From the NCBI GenBank assembly GCA_002391545.1, contig DGFF01000035.1, forward strand, positions 1 through 7,661: a stretch of DNA of 7,661 nucleotides, written 5' to 3'. The notes beneath the pieces are model-generated. The model saw nothing but the letters and a program-made list of their open reading frames with translations, ran no database searches and was not told the DNA's origin. Shown here piece by piece: positions 4,900 to 7,661 of this stretch (its first letter is position 1; every line of letters begins with the position of its first letter). This DNA is from Candidatus Fermentithermobacillaceae bacterium UBA3907 (GTDB lineage Bacteria > Bacillota > Sulfobacillia > Fermentithermobacillales > Fermentithermobacillaceae). Made by a program: the position numbers and the translations under genes.

Positions 4900-5916
4900 A
4901 TGAACATAAAAGAGGAAGTATTGACGAGCGTCTTAAGCAAAGCCCTTGGCACAACCATAGTCCAGGCAGAATACCAGTCCCGGGAACTTCATGGCGGAAC
5001 ATTGGGCACTGTTAGGCTCGTTACGGGTATAGCAAAGGCTGCTTCTGGTAGCAAACTGCCATACAAAATCGTTTGGAAAACGCAAAAGAAATGGGAACGA
5101 TACGGTGATCCCGGTTCGTGGCGCAGAGAATACGACCTTTATCAGTCGGGCCTAGATACTGCTTTCACTAGAACATTCCGCTGGCCAAAATGCTACCACG
5201 CCGAGATAAACGACGATGAAAATGAGATACAGTTGTGGATGGAGTATATCCACGGCGTTTCGGGTTCGAGTTTGTCCCCAGATATGTATGAGAGAGCAGC
5301 CAAGGAATTAGGGCGTTTTCAAGGCAAGCTGTATTCGGAGCAACCGTCTTTCTTGAAGAACCTGACCAATATGAGTAGTGTCGATTATGTGAAGAATTAT
5401 TACCTCCATTATAGGTCGTGGCCTGTAGTGTACGACTATATACGCTCCCAAGATTGTGAAATCCCCAAACATATTTGTGAAATGCTCATCGCTATTGATG
5501 AAAACTCGGATGAAGTATTTAGGCGTATTGAGAGGCTGCCTATCGTGCTGTGCCATAGGGATTTCTGGGTGGCAAACATATTCTATTTGGACGATAGCAT
5601 TGTACTCATTGATTGGGATACGACCGGTTGGGGTTACCTTGGTGAGGACATCGCAAGCCTAATCGCTGATGAATCTGACGTGTGCCACATGGTCGAATAC
5701 TATGAAAGATGTATCCCGGCGTACTACAAAGGATTCTCAGAATATGCGGACATATCCCATATCACAGATAATTGCATATACGAGCTGATTCTCCTCATGT
5801 TTGGATATAGACTGGTTGAATGGTATATCAACGCAAATTATGAAAAGTCGCTGCATCTCAATACACTTCAAAAAATCTATGAAATGAGGAATAGTAGAAC
5901 AAATCACCAAACATAA
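4900..5916 (+). CDS. APH/choline-kinase-fold phosphotransferase
   Basis: This 338-residue protein has an ATG start with GGAGG (4886-4890) 9 bases upstream. It fits the phosphotransferase-enzyme family (APH, Pfam PF01636), which transfers the ATP gamma-phosphate to small molecules such as aminoglycosides, choline or homoserine. Features in order are a Gly-rich loop GGTLGTVRLVTG (32-43), the likely ATP-binding Lys in IVWK (Lys60) with Glu77 as its probable partner, the hinge LWMEYIHG (112-119), the catalytic loop CHRDFWVAN (218-226, with Asp221 and Asn226), and the metal-binding IDWD (237-240) followed by GWGYLGEDIASL. All key kinase residues appear intact. It is probably cytoplasmic, with no signal or membrane segment. 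It seems to be a single-gene unit. The substrate is unknown, and antibiotic resistance should not be assumed. Confidence 0.85.
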   Translation: MNIKEEVLTSVLSKALGTTIVQAEYQSRELHGGTLGTVRLVTGIAKAASGSKLPYKIVWKTQKKWERYGDPGSWRREYDLYQSGLDTAFTRTFRWPKCYHAEINDDENEIQLWMEYIHGVSGSSLSPDMYERAAKELGRFQGKLYSEQPSFLKNLTNMSSVDYVKNYYLHYRSWPVVYDYIRSQDCEIPKHICEMLIAIDENSDEVFRRIERLPIVLCHRDFWVANIFYLDDSIVLIDWDTTGWGYLGEDIASLIADESDVCHMVEYYERCIPAYYKGFSEYADISHITDNCIYELILLMFGYRLVEWYINANYEKSLHLNTLQKIYEMRNSRTNHQT

Positions 5917-6034
5917 CTATATTGAGAAGGGCAAGTCCGTTATCGCATCAAGAGCGTCCCTGTACCTGGCTTATCCCGCCACTTTTCTTTGCGTATGTAC
6001 TTCTTATTGTAGAAGAATGTCAACGAACAGTGAT

Positions 6035-6058
6035 TTTGTCGCCTTAAACTGCGACAAA
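6035..6058. repeat. 8-bp perfect stem-loop
   Basis: TTTGTCGC (6035-6042) and GCGACAAA (6051-6058) form a perfect 8-bp stem with an 8-base loop. It lies about 120 bases after the kinase stop codon. The plus strand continues TTGGGCTG and the minus strand continues AATCAC, so neither side offers a T-tract. Confidence 0.35.
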
Positions 6059-6123
6059 TTGGGCTGAGAATATGTTACCTTCTTTTTGTGAATATTGGCG
6101 GCAGATTCCCACAAATATAATTG

Positions 6124-6246
6124 TTAATCTTCTTTGTAGTTTTGGCGGATTTGGCTCAGCGTCCAATTCCTCTTTTCAAAGTACTGTTGTACGGGGTCAT
6201 CAGTCCTAGGGGGTAGCTTGAAATTCAACCAATTCCCAGTCCCGTT
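6124..6246 (-). pseudogene. Possible C-terminal fragment of an unidentified protein
   Basis: A 40-codon minus-strand stretch lies between a TGA at 6247-6249 and a TAA at 6124-6126, with no usable start. Its composition looks like a genuine protein tail: WLNFKLPP, then DPVQQYFEKRNWTLSQIRQN, ending YKED. The upstream minus-strand sequence in another frame reads MKRDWELVEF, which suggests a frameshift at the boundary. I do not recognise the family. The call rests on residue composition alone. Confidence 0.25.
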
Positions 6247-6253
6247 TCATGGT

Positions 6254-6268
6254 GACAATGTCATTGTC
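6254..6268. repeat. Perfect 15-base inverted repeat beside the hydrolase stop codon
   Basis: GACAATG (6254-6260), a central T, then CATTGTC (6262-6268) form a perfect 7+1+7 palindrome. It ends 15 bases beyond the stop codon of the minus-strand hydrolase, close to the abrupt change in base composition. It could be a weak 3'-end structure or a protein-binding site. Confidence 0.4.
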
Positions 6269-6283
6269 CGATCACACACCTAA

Positions 6284-7048
6284 TCACACAGTACTATTTA
6301 CATTAGCTCTCAATCTAAGTTCACCAAAGTCTATTACATCTTCCCCTTTTTCAATATCACTTATATTAAATCTATGTTCATATTTGTAGTCCTGTTCTAT
6401 CCAAAGCCTTATAAAACCTAATTCCAAATTATAAATTGCTGAGTATACAGTCGAACTTTCCTGTTTAACCTCTTCAAGAATTAATTTCGCTTGATTTTCA
6501 TCACTTATTCCATTCTTAAAATGTTCCTTGACCTTATCGTTTCTATCACATGGCAACATATTGTAATATGCAAAATTCGTTATTACTTCGCCTTCGTTTA
6601 TATTTAAATTTACATGTTTTTCAAATTTATCCTCTTCATAAATAATTACATTGCTATTTTTATCCACAAACATATAATGCACTTTTGGATAAAATGCATC
6701 TTGCATATAATCCAATTTATGTCTCTTAGCAATGTCTAATGCTTCTTGTGCTGTCGTAGCTCTTTCTAATATGTATTTTATTAGCCCCAAATCGTTCATA
6801 TCTTTAAACCCATCTTTAATCTCTGTATTCATTAGTGCTGCCATTCCAACAAATAATCCTTTATCATTCATTCCATCATAGGGTCTGTCATCACCCATTT
6901 GTTCAATAAAAATTATTCCATTTGTCTTTAATCCATATGATCTACTAGGTGGTTGTATGTGAATTCTCCCGCCTTTTCCAAGCCAGTCAAAATTTCTTCC
7001 TATGATTAATTTCTCTTTCTCTGTCTTGTAACTAAATATTGTGCACAT
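6284..7048 (-). CDS. Choloylglycine hydrolase/penicillin acylase family Ntn hydrolase
   Basis: This 254-residue protein is of the linear-amide C-N hydrolase type (bile salt hydrolase, penicillin V acylase and relatives). These enzymes remove the initiator Met so that Cys2 becomes the N-terminal nucleophile. Here the protein begins MCTIFSY, with Cys2, Arg18 and Asp21 in GRNFDW at the spacing known from bile salt hydrolases. GMNDKGLFVGM (59-69) and VITNFAYYN (155-163) match the positions of the active-site Asn residues. The start is firm: ATG at 7048 with GGAGG (7058-7062) 9 bases upstream. At 254 residues it is shorter than typical bile salt hydrolases (about 315-330), which suggests a different acyl-amide substrate. 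It has no signal peptide. Codons are strongly A/T-ending, unlike the neighbours, so transfer from a low-GC donor is likely. Confidence 0.85.
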   Translation of the reverse strand: MCTIFSYKTEKEKLIIGRNFDWLGKGGRIHIQPPSRSYGLKTNGIIFIEQMGDDRPYDGMNDKGLFVGMAALMNTEIKDGFKDMNDLGLIKYILERATTAQEALDIAKRHKLDYMQDAFYPKVHYMFVDKNSNVIIYEEDKFEKHVNLNINEGEVITNFAYYNMLPCDRNDKVKEHFKNGISDENQAKLILEEVKQESSTVYSAIYNLELGFIRLWIEQDYKYEHRFNISDIEKGEDVIDFGELRLRANVNSTV

Positions 7049-7299
7049 ATTGTTTATCCTCCGATATTATATTAATACTCTGTGGCATTCTACCGCAGTA
7101 AAGCGCTGTAAGAACGACCTTCCTACTTGACGTTCGCACAAGACCCTTACGTGAACATGTTGTTAGGTGTTAGTATCATATCACTACAAATATCTTTTAT
7201 GAATTGACAATAAACAGTCTCAATAATATCTCATTTATGTTTTAATATGTCGATCAAGTCCATATTTGTGTGTAAAACTGCCCTCAGCTAGATACATCG
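7049..7299. other. AT-rich spacer between hydrolase and transposase remnant
   Basis: There is no gene here. A TATAAT hexamer on the minus strand (7071-7066) lies just ahead of the hydrolase ribosome binding site but lacks a -35. A consensus TTGACA on the plus strand (7204-7209) lacks a -10 at normal spacing. The end of the insertion element, with its terminal inverted repeat, should lie here, but none could be identified without a second copy. Confidence 0.5.
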
Positions 7300-7661
7300 T
7301 TAAAAGGTCCTCGTTACCTTACGTGTTTGTGAAAGGATCTCGCTTTCACGCCAAGTAAAGTATTCTTGCATTTCTCGTCCTTTCCCATAAGCAGGACACC
7401 TAGCCAGGCGGATAACTGATTCTCTATTTGGGAAATACGTATGACCCGTTCCCGTCTTCTAATTTCTTCGTTCAGCCTCTCTATGCTGTTAGTAGGACGC
7501 AATCTCTTACGATATTTCTCGGGAAGTGAAAGCACTGCTGAAGCATCATAGAATCAAGTTTCAAGTATCCTCATGGCCTTGGGCGCTCTATCTTCATGTG
7601 GCGCTTCTAAGATAGCCCGTACATGGGAGTGTACTTCGTCCTTTAGGCTGTTTGGTGTGGC
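7300..7661 (-). pseudogene. Decayed IS256-family (Mutator-type) transposase, C-terminal part
   Basis: The minus strand encodes the conserved C-terminal signature of IS256/Mutator transposases: LPEKYRKRLRPTNSIERLNE followed by EIRRRERVIRI. Upstream come LKDEVHSHVRAILEAP and RAPKAMRILE, also typical. The gene is broken in several ways. An in-frame TGA at 7554-7556 interrupts RILET-stop-FYDAS. The expected IFPNRESVIRL is out of frame, implying a 1-base loss near 7433-7436. The frame returns near 7400-7402 for GVLLMGKDEK. It shifts again near 7369-7371, after which QEYFTWRESE continues to a TAA at 7300-7302. The linker between LEAP and APKAM also looks shortened. The N-terminal part lies beyond the window. 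The element cannot supply its own transposase. Confidence 0.85.

Larger units (their letters stand above)
5917..6283. other. Intergenic debris between the kinase and the hydrolase
   Basis: There is no intact gene here. It holds an 8-bp hairpin at 6035-6058, a 40-codon minus-strand open stretch with protein-like composition at 6124-6246, and a perfect 15-base inverted repeat at 6254-6268. No clear terminator is seen for the kinase gene at 4900-5916, apart from the 6035-6058 stem, which lacks a T-run. Confidence 0.5.

Noticed and set aside
7066..7071. TATAAT on the minus strand as the -10 of a hydrolase promoter
   Set aside because: There is no -35 at 16-18 bases, and the implied transcript start would fall on the ribosome binding site. 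The DNA is AT-rich, so chance matches are common.
7204..7209. Consensus TTGACA on the plus strand as a promoter -35
   Set aside because: No suitable -10 lies at normal spacing, and no plus-strand gene follows.
1..7661. CRISPR array, rRNA, tRNA or prophage module
   Set aside because: No regularly spaced direct repeats, RNA gene signatures or phage proteins were seen anywhere in the window.

Overview
The window looks like a small contig from an anaerobic, Gram-positive-type bacterium, probably a Clostridia-like Firmicute of moderate GC. The evidence is strong AGGAGG-type ribosome binding sites, frequent GTG starts, short intergenic gaps and an IS256-type transposase. This assignment is an inference, since no rRNA or tRNA is present. 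Bases 1-18 match the Nextera transposase mosaic end, so the left edge is a library artefact and the first gene is cut there rather than starting there.

Layout. (1) 21-686 is the C-terminal part of an FkbH-like (HAD-IIIC/GNAT) protein. (2) 687-1239 is mostly non-coding. It holds a hairpin, a doubtful Cys-rich minus-strand frame, a perfect 15-base inverted repeat, and a 27-codon small ORF with an excellent ribosome binding site just ahead of the operon. (3) 1240-4168 is a tight four-gene plus-strand operon closed by a perfect 14-bp terminator at 4192-4228. Its first and third products are membrane-anchored soluble-domain proteins (the first DUF6754-like). Its second and fourth products are polytopic membrane proteins of about 200 residues. 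(4) 4229-4899 has no convincing gene. (5) 4900-5916 is an APH/choline-kinase-fold phosphotransferase. (6) 5917-6283 holds a short protein-like minus-strand remnant and two inverted repeats. (7) 6284-7048 (minus) is an AT-rich choloylglycine-hydrolase/penicillin-acylase family Ntn hydrolase that looks horizontally acquired. (8) 7300-7661 (minus) is a decayed IS256-family transposase with an in-frame stop and three apparent frameshifts.

The four-gene operon is the best candidate for an undescribed system. Gene order alternates anchored soluble-domain protein and multi-span membrane protein, and the two anchored proteins share architecture and small motifs. This suggests a membrane complex built from two related pairs. 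No enzyme, transport or signalling function can be read from the sequence. The right half (kinase, transferred hydrolase, dead transposase, gene debris) looks like an accessory region that has gained and lost genes.
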